Assembly (NCBI GenBank): GCA_030679915.1
Contig: JAUXRY010000034.1
Coordinates: 62,001-126,000 of the forward strand
Direction: 5' to 3'
Length of the DNA stretch: 64,000 bases
Source: Thiobacillus sp.
Lineage (GTDB): Bacteria; Pseudomonadota; Gammaproteobacteria; Burkholderiales; Thiobacillaceae
Part shown: piece after piece, positions 36,633 through 45,864 of the stretch
How the letters are laid out: each line of letters starts with the position of its first letter
Position numbering within the stretch: position 1 is the stretch's first letter
Made by a program: the position numbers and the translations under genes
Notes under the pieces: generated by a model
The model's input: the letters and a program-made list of their open reading frames with translations, nothing else
Told to the model about the DNA's origin: nothing
Database searches by the model: none

Positions 36633-37559
36633 TCACCCTAAACCCTTAGGTAGCGGAAAACCTACTTTTTCTTGCACACCATCCAGATCAACCACGGTAT
36701 TGGCACCTAACGCATTGAGCTGTTGAATGACCGCGCGCACTAGAATTTCTGGCGCGGATGCGCCGGCAGTCACGCCGATCTGTTTCTTCTGCATGACCCA
36801 TTCCGGGTTGATTTCAGTGGCGTTGTCGACCATATAAGCCGCCACACCCAGATTTGTCGCCACTTCTCTCAATCGATTCGAATTCGAACTGGTCGGCGAC
36901 CCCACCACGATCACTACATCGCACTGCGGTGCCAGTGCTTTAACTGCATCCTGGCGGTTCTGTGTTGCATAACAGATGTCGTCCTTTTTGGGTCCTGAGA
37001 TAGTAGGGAAGCGCTTGCGCAGGGCATCCACCACACGCGCAGCGTCATCAACCGATAATGTGGTCTGGGTGACGTAGGCGAGTTTGTTGGGGTTGGTGAC
37101 GTGCAGCTTGGCGACATCTTCTGCCGCTTCAACCAGATACATGCCGCCTTCTGATTGCCCCAGTGTGCCTTCGACTTCGGGGTGCCCTTTGTGCCCCACC
37201 ATGACGATCTCGAATCCCTGATCACGCATTTTACTGACTTCGACATGGACCTTGGTAACCAGTGGACAGGTGGCGTCGAACACATTCAGTCCGCGCGCTT
37301 CGGCTTCCACGCGAACGGCTTGAGAAACACCGTGGGCGCTGAATATGACGGTGGAACCTGCTGGGACTTCGGCGAGCTCTTCGACAAAAATTGCACCTTT
37401 GTTTTTGAGGTCGTTGACGACAAAGGTGTTGTGGACGACTTCGTGGCGTACGTATATCGGCGCACCAAATTTATCCAGCGCACGCTCGACGATGGCTATG
37501 GCGCGATCGACGCCGGCGCAGAATCCGCGTGGGTTGGCAAGCAGGATCGTGGGTTTCAT
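36633..37559 (-). CDS. ispH: 4-hydroxy-3-methylbut-2-enyl diphosphate reductase IspH
   Basis: This 308-residue iron-sulfur enzyme catalyses the last step of the MEP isoprenoid pathway. The three cluster cysteines are visible at Cys14 ([12 protein letters not shown]), Cys98 ([11 protein letters not shown]) and Cys196, along with FSAHGVS and the substrate-binding [12 protein letters not shown]. Length is typical. It is the last gene of the ribF-ileS-lspA-fkpB-ispH run found in many beta- and gammaproteobacteria. Confidence 0.95.
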   Translation of the reverse strand: MKPTILLANPRGFCAGVDRAIAIVERALDKFGAPIYVRHEVVHNTFVVNDLKNKGAIFVEELAEVPAGSTVIFSAHGVSQAVRVEAEARGLNVFDATCPLVTKVHVEVSKMRDQGFEIVMVGHKGHPEVEGTLGQSEGGMYLVEAAEDVAKLHVTNPNKLAYVTQTTLSVDDAARVVDALRKRFPTISGPKKDDICYATQNRQDAVKALAPQCDVVIVVGSPTSSNSNRLREVATNLGVAAYMVDNATEINPEWVMQKKQIGVTAGASAPEILVRAVIQQLNALGANTVVDLDGVQEKVGFPLPKGLG

Positions 37560-37575
37560 AGTGGGCTACTCGGTT

Positions 37576-38013
37576 TTACAGTATGCGGACAATTTCGACT
37601 TCGAATTCAATCGACAGATCCGCAAGCGGATGATTGAAATCGACCTTGACGGCCTCGTTGCCTAATTCAAGCACGCGGCCGGCCAGGGTCTGACCGTTAG
37701 GCATGGTGAACTCGAACAACTGGTCTGCCACGATATTCAAGTCGGCAGGAAGATCGGACTTGGGCATCGTCTGAACAAGATCAGGCTGGCTCGCGCCAAA
37801 CGCTTGCCACGGATCGAGCAGAAAAACATGACGCTCGCCGGGGTGCAGGTCGATCAGCCATTGCTCGAGCATGGGCGACAGCGTGCCATCACCAAGGGTG
37901 ATCGTATCGGGTTCGGCTTCGTCGAAATTTGCGATGATGTCTTCGCCGCCACGGGGACGCAGCGCGTAGCGGATGTCGAGGGTGTCGCCGGGCGCGACGG
38001 CGCGTGCCGTCAT
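37576..38013 (-). CDS. fkpB: FKBP-type peptidyl-prolyl isomerase FkpB/SlpA
   Basis: This 145-residue protein of the SlyD/SlpA FKBP subfamily has DTLDIRYALRP at the start, TLGDGTLSPMLEQWLIDLHPGE as the FKBP core, and the IF-domain insertion around FGASQPDLVQTMP. It lies between lspA (4-base overlap) and ispH (16 bases), its usual position. It is a cytoplasmic folding catalyst. Confidence 0.9.
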   Translation of the reverse strand: MTARAVAPGDTLDIRYALRPRGGEDIIANFDEAEPDTITLGDGTLSPMLEQWLIDLHPGERHVFLLDPWQAFGASQPDLVQTMPKSDLPADLNIVADQLFEFTMPNGQTLAGRVLELGNEAVKVDFNHPLADLSIEFEVEIVRIL

Positions 38014-38516
38014 GGCGCGTCGCTTTCAGTCGAGACGGGCTTTTTGCCAAACAGGCTGTCCCAGATCAGCAAGGCTGCACCCACAGAGATGGCAGAATCC
38101 GCCACATTGAAAGCCGGCCAGGAATAACTCTGGTAATGGAAATATAAAAAATCCACCACATGCCCCAGTAACACGCGGTCGAGCACATTGCCGAGTGCCC
38201 CGCCCAGTACCAGCGCTAGCGAAAGCGCCAGTCGGGGTTCATGTGCATGCTGCTTTAAAAGGCGCACGATGATCACAGTGGCGATGGCACCCACAGCAAT
38301 AAAGAACCAGCGCTGCCAGCCCCCGGCATCAGCCAGAAAGCTGAACGCCGCGCCGGTGTTGTGCACCAGCACCAGCGAAAAGAAAGGCAGCACGGGAATG
38401 GCTTCCTGGTATTCCAGCGACGAAGACACCCACCACTTGGTCAAGTGGTCGAGCACGATCACGGCAAGGGCCAGGCCCAGCCAGGGGCGCATGCCAGGAT
38501 TGAAATACTTAAGCAT
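38010..38516 (-). CDS. lspA: Lipoprotein signal peptidase LspA
   Basis: The start at ATG 38516 ([19 protein letters not shown]) gives the typical 168 residues and overlaps the end of ileS by eight bases; longer frames run inside ileS. Four membrane helices are evident. The aspartyl-protease dyad lies in [15 protein letters not shown] and FNVADSAIS, and the NTGAAFSF motif is present. It cleaves prolipoprotein signals in the inner membrane. Confidence 0.93.
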   Translation of the reverse strand: MLKYFNPGMRPWLGLALAVIVLDHLTKWWVSSSLEYQEAIPVLPFFSLVLVHNTGAAFSFLADAGGWQRWFFIAVGAIATVIIVRLLKQHAHEPRLALSLALVLGGALGNVLDRVLLGHVVDFLYFHYQSYSWPAFNVADSAISVGAALLIWDSLFGKKPVSTESDAP

Positions 38517-41271
38517 GGGTGCGTGCCTCGCTGTTGCCTGCAAGGTTGCTGACGCAACGCCCGCACAAACCAGGGTGGTCGGCATGGGTGTCGACGTCTT
38601 CGCGGTAATGCCAGCAGCGCTCGCATTTCTTGGCCGCGCTGGGGGTGACTTCAATCCGGTCAGTCTCGGCGGCAATAAGGTGTGCCTGTGAAGTGATCAA
38701 CACAAAACGCAGGTCGTCGCCCAGTGGTTCCAGCAAGGATGCCGTTTCGGGGCCGGCATGCAGCGTGACTTCGGCCTGCAGGGATGAACCGATGTCGCCG
38801 GCTGCGCGGAAGGTCTCCAGTTCTTTTAGTACATCTGCACGCACTGCTCGGATCCGGGTCCAGCGATCGAGCAGGCTTGCCTCGTCACTTTGAGCGGGTA
38901 AGTCATACCAGGTATGCAGAAAGACGGAATCATCCCCATCGAGCTGCGCCCAGACTTCTTCGCCGGTGAAAGACAGGATCGGCGCCATCCAGCGCACTAG
39001 CGCCTGCGTCAGGTGATAGAGCGCATTCTGCGCAGCGCGGCGGTCCTGGCTGTCGGCGCCGCTGGTGTAGAGGCGGTCTTTCAGAATATCGAGGTAGAAG
39101 CCACCGAGGTCTTCGGAGCAGAAGCCTTGCAGTTTTTGCACGATGAAATGGAATTCGTAAGCGTCGTAATGCGCCTGCAATTCGCCTTGCAATTGACGCG
39201 TCAATGCCAGCGCATAGCGGTCGATTTCCAGCCAGTCTTTTACCGGCAATGCGTTCGCTTTGGGATCGAAATCGGACAAATTGGCGAGCAAAAATTTCAG
39301 CGTGTTGCGAATGCGGCGATAGCCTTCGACCACGCGTTTTAGAATTTCGTCGGAGATCGTCAGTTCGCCCGAGTAGTCAGTGGTTGCAACCCACAAGCGC
39401 AGGATGTCGGCGCCATACTGGTCCATCACCTTTTGCGGGGCGATGACGTTGCCTTTCGACTTGCTCATCTTGTGGCCTTTGCCATCGACGACAAAGCCGT
39501 GGGTGAGCAAAGCCTTGTAGGGCGCGCGGCCGTCGGTGGCGCAACCGGTCAGCAGCGACGACTGGAACCAGCCGCGATGCTGGTCCGAACCTTCCAGATA
39601 TAAATCTGCAGGATGGGCAAGATCGGGGCGGCGTTTCAGCACACAGGCGTGGGTGACGCCCGAATCGAACCAGACATCCAGTGTGTGACCGGTCTTGTTG
39701 TAATGCGCAGCATCCTCCCCAAGCAGCTCGGTGGGGTCGAGCGCGAACCAGGCCTCGATACCAGCCTGCTCGACGCGTTGTGCCACGACTTCCAGCAACT
39801 CGGCGCTCTTTGGATGCAGTTCGCCGGTTTCCTTGTGCGTGAAGAAGGGCATCGGCACCCCCCAGTTGCGCTGGCGCGAGACGCACCAGTCGGGGCGGTT
39901 GTTGATCATCGCTTCCAGTCGCGCACGGCCCCAGGCCGGGAAGAACTGGGTATGGTCGACTGCGGCCATCGCCTGTTTGCGAAGGGTGGCCTGGTTACCG
40001 GCTTCCATGCCGATGAACCACTGTCGCGTCGCGCGAAAAATGATCGGTGTTTTATGCCGCCAGCAATGCGGGTAACTGTGCAGCATTTTTTCATGCGCCA
40101 GCAAATTGCCACTGGTTTGCAGGGTTTCGATGATGAGCGGGTTGGCCTGCCAGATGCTCATGCCGCCGAGCAGCGGCACGGTGGCGTAAAAGCGACCGTC
40201 GTTATCGACCGGATTGTCGACCTTCAAACCATAACGGCTGCCGATCACGTAGTCGTCCAGGCCATGCCCGGGCGCGGTGTGCACCGCGCCGGTGCCGGCA
40301 TCGGCAGTGACATGGTCGCCGACGATTACCGGGACTTCGCGTTGCTGGAATGGGTGCCACAACAGTACCCCTTCAAGTGCCTGGCCGGTCGTGCGCGCGA
40401 TGACTTCAGCACCCTCGTTCAAGATGTAACGGGTTAGTGCAGCTTCGCGCAAGTCTTCTGACAGAATCAGCAGGCCTTTGGTGGTGCGCACCAGCGCATA
40501 TTGAAAGTCGGGATGCATGGTCACCGCCTGGTTGGCGGGCAGCGTCCACGGCGTGGTGGTCCAGATCACGACCTGAACCGGCTCGTCGATGGCAGCGATG
40601 TCAAAGCGCTTGGCGAGGTCAGCGCGGTCAGCCACCGCAAAGCCGACGTCGATTGCGGGTGAAGTTTTGTCTTCATATTCGACTTCGGCCTCGGCCAGCG
40701 CTGAGCCGCAATCCACGCACCAGTGCACCGGCTTGGCACCCTGGTAGAGATAACCGGCTTCCTCGACTTTTCCCAGCGTACGGAGGGTGTCAGCTTCGAA
40801 CTGGAAATCCATGGTGCGGTAGGGGTGGTCCCAATCGCCGAGCACGCCGAGACGAATGAAGTCGGCCTTCTGCCGCTCAATCTGGACTGCAGCGTATTCG
40901 CGGCACAACTCACGGAATTTTGCAGGTTCGATGGCCTTGCCGTGGGTTTTTTCTACCTGGAGTTCGATCGGCAGGCCGTGGCAGTCCCAGCCCGGCACGA
41001 AAGGTGCGTCGAATCCAGACAAGGTCTTCGCCTTGACGATGATGTCCTTGAGAATCTTGTTGACGGCGTGACCAATGTGGATGTCGCCATTGGCGTAGGG
41101 CGGGCCGTCGTGCAGGATGAACTTGGGTCGACCGGCGGCGGCGCGGCGAATGGCTTCGTAGCGTTTTTGCTCCTGCCAGCTTTTGACCCAGCCCGGCTCG
41201 CGCTTGGCGAGATCGCCGCGCATCGGGAAAGGCGTGTCGGGGAGATTAAGCGTACTTTTATAGTCAGGCAT
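38509..41271 (-). CDS. ileS: Isoleucyl-tRNA synthetase
   Basis: This 920-residue class Ia synthetase has the HIGH motif in [14 protein letters not shown], a CP1 editing domain (about residues 190-400), the KMSKS loop in [15 protein letters not shown] and a C-terminal zinc finger ([11 protein letters not shown] then [10 protein letters not shown]). Length matches the bacterial type 1 enzyme (about 930-940). It lies between ribF and lspA as usual. Confidence 0.96.
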   Translation of the reverse strand: MPDYKSTLNLPDTPFPMRGDLAKREPGWVKSWQEQKRYEAIRRAAAGRPKFILHDGPPYANGDIHIGHAVNKILKDIIVKAKTLSGFDAPFVPGWDCHGLPIELQVEKTHGKAIEPAKFRELCREYAAVQIERQKADFIRLGVLGDWDHPYRTMDFQFEADTLRTLGKVEEAGYLYQGAKPVHWCVDCGSALAEAEVEYEDKTSPAIDVGFAVADRADLAKRFDIAAIDEPVQVVIWTTTPWTLPANQAVTMHPDFQYALVRTTKGLLILSEDLREAALTRYILNEGAEVIARTTGQALEGVLLWHPFQQREVPVIVGDHVTADAGTGAVHTAPGHGLDDYVIGSRYGLKVDNPVDNDGRFYATVPLLGGMSIWQANPLIIETLQTSGNLLAHEKMLHSYPHCWRHKTPIIFRATRQWFIGMEAGNQATLRKQAMAAVDHTQFFPAWGRARLEAMINNRPDWCVSRQRNWGVPMPFFTHKETGELHPKSAELLEVVAQRVEQAGIEAWFALDPTELLGEDAAHYNKTGHTLDVWFDSGVTHACVLKRRPDLAHPADLYLEGSDQHRGWFQSSLLTGCATDGRAPYKALLTHGFVVDGKGHKMSKSKGNVIAPQKVMDQYGADILRLWVATTDYSGELTISDEILKRVVEGYRRIRNTLKFLLANLSDFDPKANALPVKDWLEIDRYALALTRQLQGELQAHYDAYEFHFIVQKLQGFCSEDLGGFYLDILKDRLYTSGADSQDRRAAQNALYHLTQALVRWMAPILSFTGEEVWAQLDGDDSVFLHTWYDLPAQSDEASLLDRWTRIRAVRADVLKELETFRAAGDIGSSLQAEVTLHAGPETASLLEPLGDDLRFVLITSQAHLIAAETDRIEVTPSAAKKCERCWHYREDVDTHADHPGLCGRCVSNLAGNSEARTHA

Positions 41272-41283
41272 GGTGGCTTTGTT

Positions 41284-42228
41284 TTAGAGTGTTCTGGCCA
41301 GTTTATTCTGGGCCAGGAGGTGTTTGGCTTGGTCGACATCCAGCTTGATCTGAGCGACCAGGCTGTCGAGATCGGGATATTTTTCTTCGTCGCGCAGCTT
41401 GTGTAAAAAATTCACCTGCACGCGGCGACCATAAATCTCTGTGTCGAAGTCAAACAGGTGGACTTCGAGCACGGGAATAGCGTCCGGACTTTTGACCGTG
41501 GGCCGTCTGCCCAGGCTTGCCGCGCCGGGTAGGCGTTCGCCATTGAGGCCGCAGACTTCAACCGCAAACACGCCCATCAGCGGCGGCCGGTTGTGCTTGA
41601 GCTGGATGTTGGCGGTAGGGAAGCCAATGTCGCGCCCGAGTTTGTCGCCGTGTACTACTCGGCCCGAGATGCTGTAAGGGCGGCCCAGCAAATGTGCAGC
41701 ATGTTCCAGATCGCCCGTAGCCAGAGCGGTCCGCACGGCGGTGGATGACGAGCGTTCGCCGGCAACGATCACCGTGGGCAGCGTCTCAATATCGATACCC
41801 AGCGCCTGGCCCGATGTTTGAAGTGAGGCAAATCCGCCTGCGCGTTTGGCGCCATATCGAAAGTCGTCGCCCACCAGGACGTAACGTGCCTGCAAGGTTT
41901 GGCCCAGTACCTGTTCGACGAACGCTTCGGCGGACAGCGCAGAGAATGCACGATCGAAACGGAATACATGCAGGCGGTCGATTCCAAGCTGCTGCAGGGT
42001 CTCAGCTTTCTCGCGCAGGCTGGACAGACGGGCTGGAGCTTGGTCAGGCGTAAAGAATTCACGCGGATGCGGCTCAAAACTCAGCACGCAGGTTGGCAGG
42101 CCGCGCGCGCGCGCAACGTCCTGCAGGCGGGCGAGCATGGCCTGGTGGCCGAGATGCAGGCCGTCGAAGTTGCCGATGGTGACCGCGTGTGGAGTGTCGA
42201 GTGAACGAAAACCGTGGGTGATGCGCAT
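41284..42228 (-). CDS. ribF: Bifunctional riboflavin kinase/FAD synthetase RibF
   Basis: This 314-residue protein has an N-terminal nucleotidyltransferase domain with TIGNFDGLHLGHQAML (HxGH-type motif) and a C-terminal flavokinase domain starting near RPYSISGRVVHGDKLGRDIGFPTANIQ, containing the Thr/Asn FMN-kinase site. It makes FMN and FAD. It is the first gene of the - strand ileS operon, 12 bases before ileS; a palindromic element lies upstream between it and murJ. Confidence 0.95.
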   Translation of the reverse strand: MRITHGFRSLDTPHAVTIGNFDGLHLGHQAMLARLQDVARARGLPTCVLSFEPHPREFFTPDQAPARLSSLREKAETLQQLGIDRLHVFRFDRAFSALSAEAFVEQVLGQTLQARYVLVGDDFRYGAKRAGGFASLQTSGQALGIDIETLPTVIVAGERSSSTAVRTALATGDLEHAAHLLGRPYSISGRVVHGDKLGRDIGFPTANIQLKHNRPPLMGVFAVEVCGLNGERLPGAASLGRRPTVKSPDAIPVLEVHLFDFDTEIYGRRVQVNFLHKLRDEEKYPDLDSLVAQIKLDVDQAKHLLAQNKLARTL

Positions 42229-42289
42229 TGCCTAACAAACCGCAGCGTCTTGCGGGCGCTGAAAAGGCATTATTCTAGCCGATTCAGTC

Positions 42290-42561
42290 AACAGGCCGAC
42301 AAAGGACTCCACGGGGCCGCGACGCGGCTTTCCGGGATGGGCTGCGCGAAACAGCGCGCTGCGAAGGGCCATCCCTTCGCAAGCGATGTGACAAAGCAGA
42401 CCGCCCGGAAAGCCACATCCCTTCGGGTTTGCACGAGAAGGGCCCGTCTGCTGCGTTGCGCTCCTCGGCTTCGTAGAACGACTACGACCTTCGTCGCACG
42501 CCTTGCACCCAGGCCCTTCTCGTGCAAACGCGGCTCCCGGAGAGCCCTTTACCGGCCTGTT
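42290..42561. repeat. MITE-like palindromic element between ribF and murJ
   Basis: A segment of about 272 bases is bounded by terminal inverted repeats: AACAGGCCG (42290-42298) and CGGCCTGTT (42553-42561), with partial pairing continuing inwards (ACAAAGG with CCTTTAC). Inside are perfect inverted pairs of 11 bases (42326-42336 with 42404-42414), 18 bases (42427-42444 with 42512-42529), 7 bases (42395-42401 with 42446-42452), and small hairpins at 42361-42380 (8-base stem, loop CCAT) and 42472-42486. It has no protein-like frame and no clear target-site duplication. Confidence 0.75.
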
Positions 42562-42563
42562 AA

Positions 42564-44102
42564 TTATTCCGCCGAACGCCGAGTGAACTGTCGCGGACGG
42601 AAACCCATCAAACCCAGCGCGGCAAAGTACAAGGCGATACCACCACCGACCAGTAGGGACAACCGCACGATGCGGTTGAAAAAATGTTCTGATAGCCACC
42701 ACTGCGCGTCGCCCATGACATAAAAAAGCATGAGGCCCATAAGTACAGACGCTCCGGTTACGCGTAGCAGGTAAGCGGTCCATCCCGGTTGCGGCTGGTA
42801 AATCTGCTGTTTCTTCAACAAATGCAACAGAAGCGCGGCATTGAGGCATGCGCCCAACCCAATCGCCAGCGCGAGACCGGCATGTCCGAGCTGACCAATG
42901 AAAACCAGGTTCATCAGTTGGGTGGCGACCAGGGTGAAGATGGCGACCTTGACCGGGGTTCGGATGTTTTGCCGGGCATAAAACCCGGGTGCCAGCACCT
43001 TGATCAGAATCAGCCCCACCAAGCCGAGGCTATAGGCCAGTAGAGCCTGTTGGGTCATAAAAACATCGTTCGCTTCGAAAGCGCCGTAATGAAACAGCGT
43101 GGTAATCAGCGGAACCGCCAGGACGCCGAGCGCAACCGAGGCGGGCAGGGCGAGCAATAGAGTAAGCCGCAAGCCCCAGTCAAGCAGCTTGGAATATTCG
43201 ACAGGCGAGTCGTCAGCATAATGCTTGGCCAGGCTGGGCAGCAGGATCGTGCCCAGTGCAACGCCCAGCATGCCGGCAGGGAATTCCATCAGGCGGTCGG
43301 CGTAATACAGCCACGACACGCTGCCGGTGACCAGAAACGACGCGAAAATGGTGTTGATGAGCAAACTGATCTGCGCCACCGATACGCCTAGTGTGGCGGG
43401 TGCCATCAGCTTCAGAATTCTACGAACACCAGGATCGTTGAAGTTCCGCGTCGGGCGCGGCAACATGCCGACCTTAACTAGATGAGGCAGCATCCAGGCG
43501 AGCTGCAGCACCCCCCCCAGTGCGACACCCCAGCCGAGTGCCAGCACCGGAGGATCGAAATAAGGCGCGAGCCACAATGTGGCACCGATCATCGCGACGT
43601 TGAGTAGCACCGGTGCGAAAGCGGGTACGGAAAACTTGCTGTGGGTGTTGAGAATGCCGGCCGCCAGCGCAACCAAAGAAATAAAGATGATGTAAGGGAA
43701 GGTGATGCGCAGCAGGGTGACCGTAAGCGCAAATTTTTCCGGTTCGTCAATAAAACCCGGAGCGCTTACGTAGGCAATCCACGGGGCGCCCACGATGCCG
43801 AGCAGGGCGACCACTACCAGCACCAGTGTCAGCGCGGTACCGACCTGGTTGACCAGTATTTGGGTGGCGTCATGCCCCTTGCGATTCTTGTATTCCGCAA
43901 GAATCGGCACAAAGGCCTGCGAAAATGCCCCTTCGGCAAACAGGCGTCGTAGCAGGTTGGGGATCTTGAACGCGACGAAAAACGCATCTGTGAGAAGGCC
44001 TGCACCGAACACGCGAGCAATGAGGGCGTCGCGGACGAATCCCAGAATGCGTGAGAGAAAGGTCATGCTGCTGACGGCAGCGAGAGATTTAAGAAGATTC
44101 AT
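42564..44102 (-). CDS. murJ: Lipid II flippase MurJ
   Basis: The start at ATG 44102 ([35 protein letters not shown]) is the family N-terminus and gives 512 residues; an open frame continues upstream to 44351 but overlaps the rpsT promoter and the region before rpsT. About 14 membrane helices are evident, with the MVN signature [19 protein letters not shown]. It flips lipid II for peptidoglycan synthesis. It is divergent from rpsT, a common arrangement. A C8 run (43511-43518, G8 in the coding strand) is present. Confidence 0.95.
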   Translation of the reverse strand: MNLLKSLAAVSSMTFLSRILGFVRDALIARVFGAGLLTDAFFVAFKIPNLLRRLFAEGAFSQAFVPILAEYKNRKGHDATQILVNQVGTALTLVLVVVALLGIVGAPWIAYVSAPGFIDEPEKFALTVTLLRITFPYIIFISLVALAAGILNTHSKFSVPAFAPVLLNVAMIGATLWLAPYFDPPVLALGWGVALGGVLQLAWMLPHLVKVGMLPRPTRNFNDPGVRRILKLMAPATLGVSVAQISLLINTIFASFLVTGSVSWLYYADRLMEFPAGMLGVALGTILLPSLAKHYADDSPVEYSKLLDWGLRLTLLLALPASVALGVLAVPLITTLFHYGAFEANDVFMTQQALLAYSLGLVGLILIKVLAPGFYARQNIRTPVKVAIFTLVATQLMNLVFIGQLGHAGLALAIGLGACLNAALLLHLLKKQQIYQPQPGWTAYLLRVTGASVLMGLMLFYVMGDAQWWLSEHFFNRIVRLSLLVGGGIALYFAALGLMGFRPRQFTRRSAE

Positions 44103-44171
44103 TGGCTGGATTGTGTTTTGTGCGCATTGTGCGGGTCGCGCGGACGTGCTGCAACCATCGGTGGGGTGGGC

Positions 44172-44201
44172 TTGATTTTTTAGCGGGTTATCCCGTACAA
44201 T
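44172..44201 (+). promoter_or_regulatory. Sigma-70 promoter for rpsT
   Basis: TTGATT (44172-44177) and TACAAT (44196-44201) are spaced by 18 bases. Transcription would start about 120 bases before rpsT, leaving a leader with a GC-rich stem (CGCAACCATGCGG-like) just before the ribosome site GAGGAG at 44312-44317. Confidence 0.6.
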
Positions 44202-44325
44202 CGCGGGCTTCGGTGGATTTGCCTCGTAACAATGGGGCGCCCAGATTATATTGACCCCCGCACGTGGTGGTGGGTTATTTAAAATTTCCGCCTCGCAACC
44301 ATGCGGGGCTTGAGGAGCAGAATAC

Positions 44326-44589
44326 ATGGCGAACTCCGCCCAGGCGCGCAAGCGCGCACGTCAAGCCAGCGCTCAGCGCGACAGCAACATCAGCCAGCGT
44401 TCGGAATTCCGTACCGCGATCAAGAAAGTCCGTAAAGCCATTGAAGCAGGCGACAAAGCCGCTGCGCAACAGGTTTTCCAGGCATCCATGGGCGTGATCG
44501 ACAGCATTGCCGACAAGAAAATTGTTCATAAGAACAAGGCTTCACGTCATAAGAGCCGTTTGTCACTGGCTGTCAAAAGCATGGTTTGA
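44326..44589 (+). CDS. rpsT: 30S ribosomal protein S20
   Basis: This 87-residue, lysine/arginine-rich helical protein begins [19 protein letters not shown], as S20 does, and ends [13 protein letters not shown]. It binds 16S rRNA in the small subunit. It uses an ATG start with a good GAGGAG ribosome site. It is monocistronic, followed by a strong terminator at 44627. Confidence 0.96.
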   Translation: MANSAQARKRARQASAQRDSNISQRSEFRTAIKKVRKAIEAGDKAAAQQVFQASMGVIDSIADKKIVHKNKASRHKSRLSLAVKSMV

Positions 44590-44626
44590 ATAAGGGTTGC
44601 CGCGCAGCTTAATCCTGTTGCAGCTT

Positions 44627-44660
44627 AATAAAAAACGCCGCAATTGCGGCGTTTTTTATT
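44627..44660. terminator. Bidirectional rho-independent terminator after rpsT
   Basis: This is a perfect 34-base palindrome: A-rich flank, ACGCCGCAATTGCGGCGT core and T-rich flank. It ends rpsT on the + strand, and the DUF3579 gene converges on it from the - strand. Confidence 0.9.
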
Positions 44661-44683
44661 GCTTAGGATCAGGGGTCAGGGAT

Positions 44684-44965
44684 TCAGTCAGCGTTTTCGG
44701 TTAGTAATTCATTGCTGGCCGCAAACGTTTGCAGAAACCGGTAGGCATTGGGGTCGGTGTCTCTGAGTTTCTTGTCCACGATAATGCAGTTGATCCCGTC
44801 GAGCGCTCTGGGCTGCACGTAGGGCGAGTAGCTGGTGCGGTTGTTGGGGTCAACTTTTGCGAAAGCACCAGCCAGTCGGTCGGCCCAGTCACTGGGACGG
44901 AACCGTGCACCCTTGGTGGTGATGCCGCGAATGATGAAAGGGACGGTGTTGGGTGCGTCAACCAT
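44684..44965 (-). CDS. DUF3579 conserved protein
   Basis: This 93-residue protein of the DUF3579 family, which I know mainly from betaproteobacteria, contains FIIRGITTKGARFRPSDWADRLAGA and YSPYVQPRALDGINCIIVDKKL. There is no membrane segment or known catalytic motif. It is convergent with rpsT over a shared terminator. Function unknown. Confidence 0.8.
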   Translation of the reverse strand: MVDAPNTVPFIIRGITTKGARFRPSDWADRLAGAFAKVDPNNRTSYSPYVQPRALDGINCIIVDKKLRDTDPNAYRFLQTFAASNELLTENAD

Positions 44966-45044
44966 GAGTGGGCGGGCGGTTTGCTAAGGAGTGGGCGGAT
45001 TTTAGCACGCGATTAAATAGGGCGTAGTAATAGGAGGCTCTTGC

Positions 45045-45062
45045 ATGGATAGGCCGTTTTGA
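45045..45062 (+). other. Possible five-codon leader ORF (MDRPF)
   Basis: AGGAGG at 45032-45037 is an unusually good ribosome site seven bases before ATG 45045, which opens a five-residue frame ending at TGA 45060-45062. The stop sits in the left arm of an inverted repeat (CCGTTTTG 45054-45061 with CAAAACGG 45088-45095) in the leader of the small membrane-protein operon. It may be chance. Confidence 0.25.
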
Positions 45063-45135
45063 TGATACTGGCTCTGCTTTACCCGACCAAAACGGTCAAC
45101 CATTCACTCAATAATTCAAAATGGAGGAGAGAACC

Positions 45136-45231
45136 ATGAAAAATCCACTGGACTCACTATGGGGCACGGTCATCGCGGGCTTTGTGCTCACCGCTGTGCT
45201 GTATGTTTTTGTTAAAAACTTTTTGGGTTAA
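45136..45231 (+). CDS. 31-residue single-pass membrane peptide
   Basis: ATG 45136 follows a strong ribosome site (GGAGGAGAG at 45123-45131). It encodes 31 residues, beginning MKNPLDSLWG, with one hydrophobic helix (TVIAGFVLTAVLYVFV) and ending KNFLG. It lies 13 bases before an urate-hydroxylase-N-like membrane protein gene and shares its leader. This suggests a small accessory subunit, like those of cytochrome oxidases or other membrane complexes. No family is recognised. Confidence 0.7.
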   Translation: MKNPLDSLWGTVIAGFVLTAVLYVFVKNFLG

Positions 45232-45244
45232 AGGGAGATAATCA

Positions 45245-45745
45245 ATGGAGAATATCGATTTCGTCGCCGCTTTGTCCCGCTGGTTCCATTTCATGGCGGG
45301 TGTCATGTGGATAGGCCTGCTGTATTACTTTAACTTTATTCAGGTAGCTGCGCTGAAAAATGCGGCTGCTGATGGCACCGCGGCAGGCATCACCAAGCAT
45401 GTCGCACCACGCGCATTGTTATTCTTTCGTTGGGCCGCAGTGTTTACCTGGGTGACGGGTGCTGCGTTGTTGGGACCGCTCTTCGTTGATGCGTTCATGT
45501 TGCGTAACGGCATGGGCCCCATCGGTATTGGCGCCTGGCTGGGTACCATCATGCTGTTTAACGTTTGGGTGCTGATCTGGCCGAATCAGAAGAAGATTCT
45601 GGGCATGGTTCCCGCTAGCGACGCGGAGAAGAACGCGGCGCGCCGCGTGGCGTTCCTGGCATCACGAACCAACACCATGTTGTCCATTCCCTTGCTGTTC
45701 TTCATGGCAGGCGGGATGTCTCACCGGGTGCTTTTCGGCCTATAA
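45245..45745 (+). CDS. Urate hydroxylase PuuD N-terminal (Urate_ox_N)-like membrane protein
   Basis: This 166-residue protein has four or five membrane helices and begins ALSRWFHFMAGVMWIGLLYYFNFIQ, with two His/Trp-rich positions (RWFHFMAGVMWIG) typical of the membrane domain of PuuD-type proteins. The cytochrome c domain that full-length PuuD carries at its C-terminus is absent. No purine genes are nearby, so urate metabolism is doubtful; a heme- or quinone-linked redox role is possible. It is preceded by a 31-residue membrane peptide and followed by a terminator. Confidence 0.65.
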   Translation: MENIDFVAALSRWFHFMAGVMWIGLLYYFNFIQVAALKNAAADGTAAGITKHVAPRALLFFRWAAVFTWVTGAALLGPLFVDAFMLRNGMGPIGIGAWLGTIMLFNVWVLIWPNQKKILGMVPASDAEKNAARRVAFLASRTNTMLSIPLLFFMAGGMSHRVLFGL

Positions 45746-45766
45746 TCAAGGCGCTGCATGACAAGT

Positions 45767-45794
45767 ACGGCGGCTTAGGCCGCCGTTTTCTATT
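45767..45794 (+). terminator. Rho-independent terminator
   Basis: An eight-base stem ACGGCGGC/GCCGCCGT with loop TTAG is followed by TTCTATTTT. It ends the two-gene membrane-protein unit. Confidence 0.85.
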
Positions 45795-45801
45795 TTGCTG
45801 C

Positions 45802-45826
45802 TTCATATCGATAGTTTCATATTGAT
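45802..45826. repeat. Two 11-base direct repeats upstream of argD
   Basis: TTCATATCGAT (45802-45812) and TTCATATTGAT (45816-45826) are spaced 14 bases apart and lie about 40 bases before argD. They could be operator half-sites for a regulator of the arginine genes. They do not match the ArgR box well. Confidence 0.35.
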
Positions 45827-45864
45827 GCAGCAGCTATTTCAGGACAGCCTGGTTGAGGACTGCC

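Noticed and set aside
44103-44351. Upstream extension of murJ by 83 codons
   Set aside because: It would cover the rpsT promoter and leader and adds non-conserved sequence; the family N-terminus begins at ATG 44102.
45802-45826. ArgR box
   Set aside because: The repeats do not form the palindromic TGAAT-N4-ATTCA pattern of ArgR sites, so no regulator is named.
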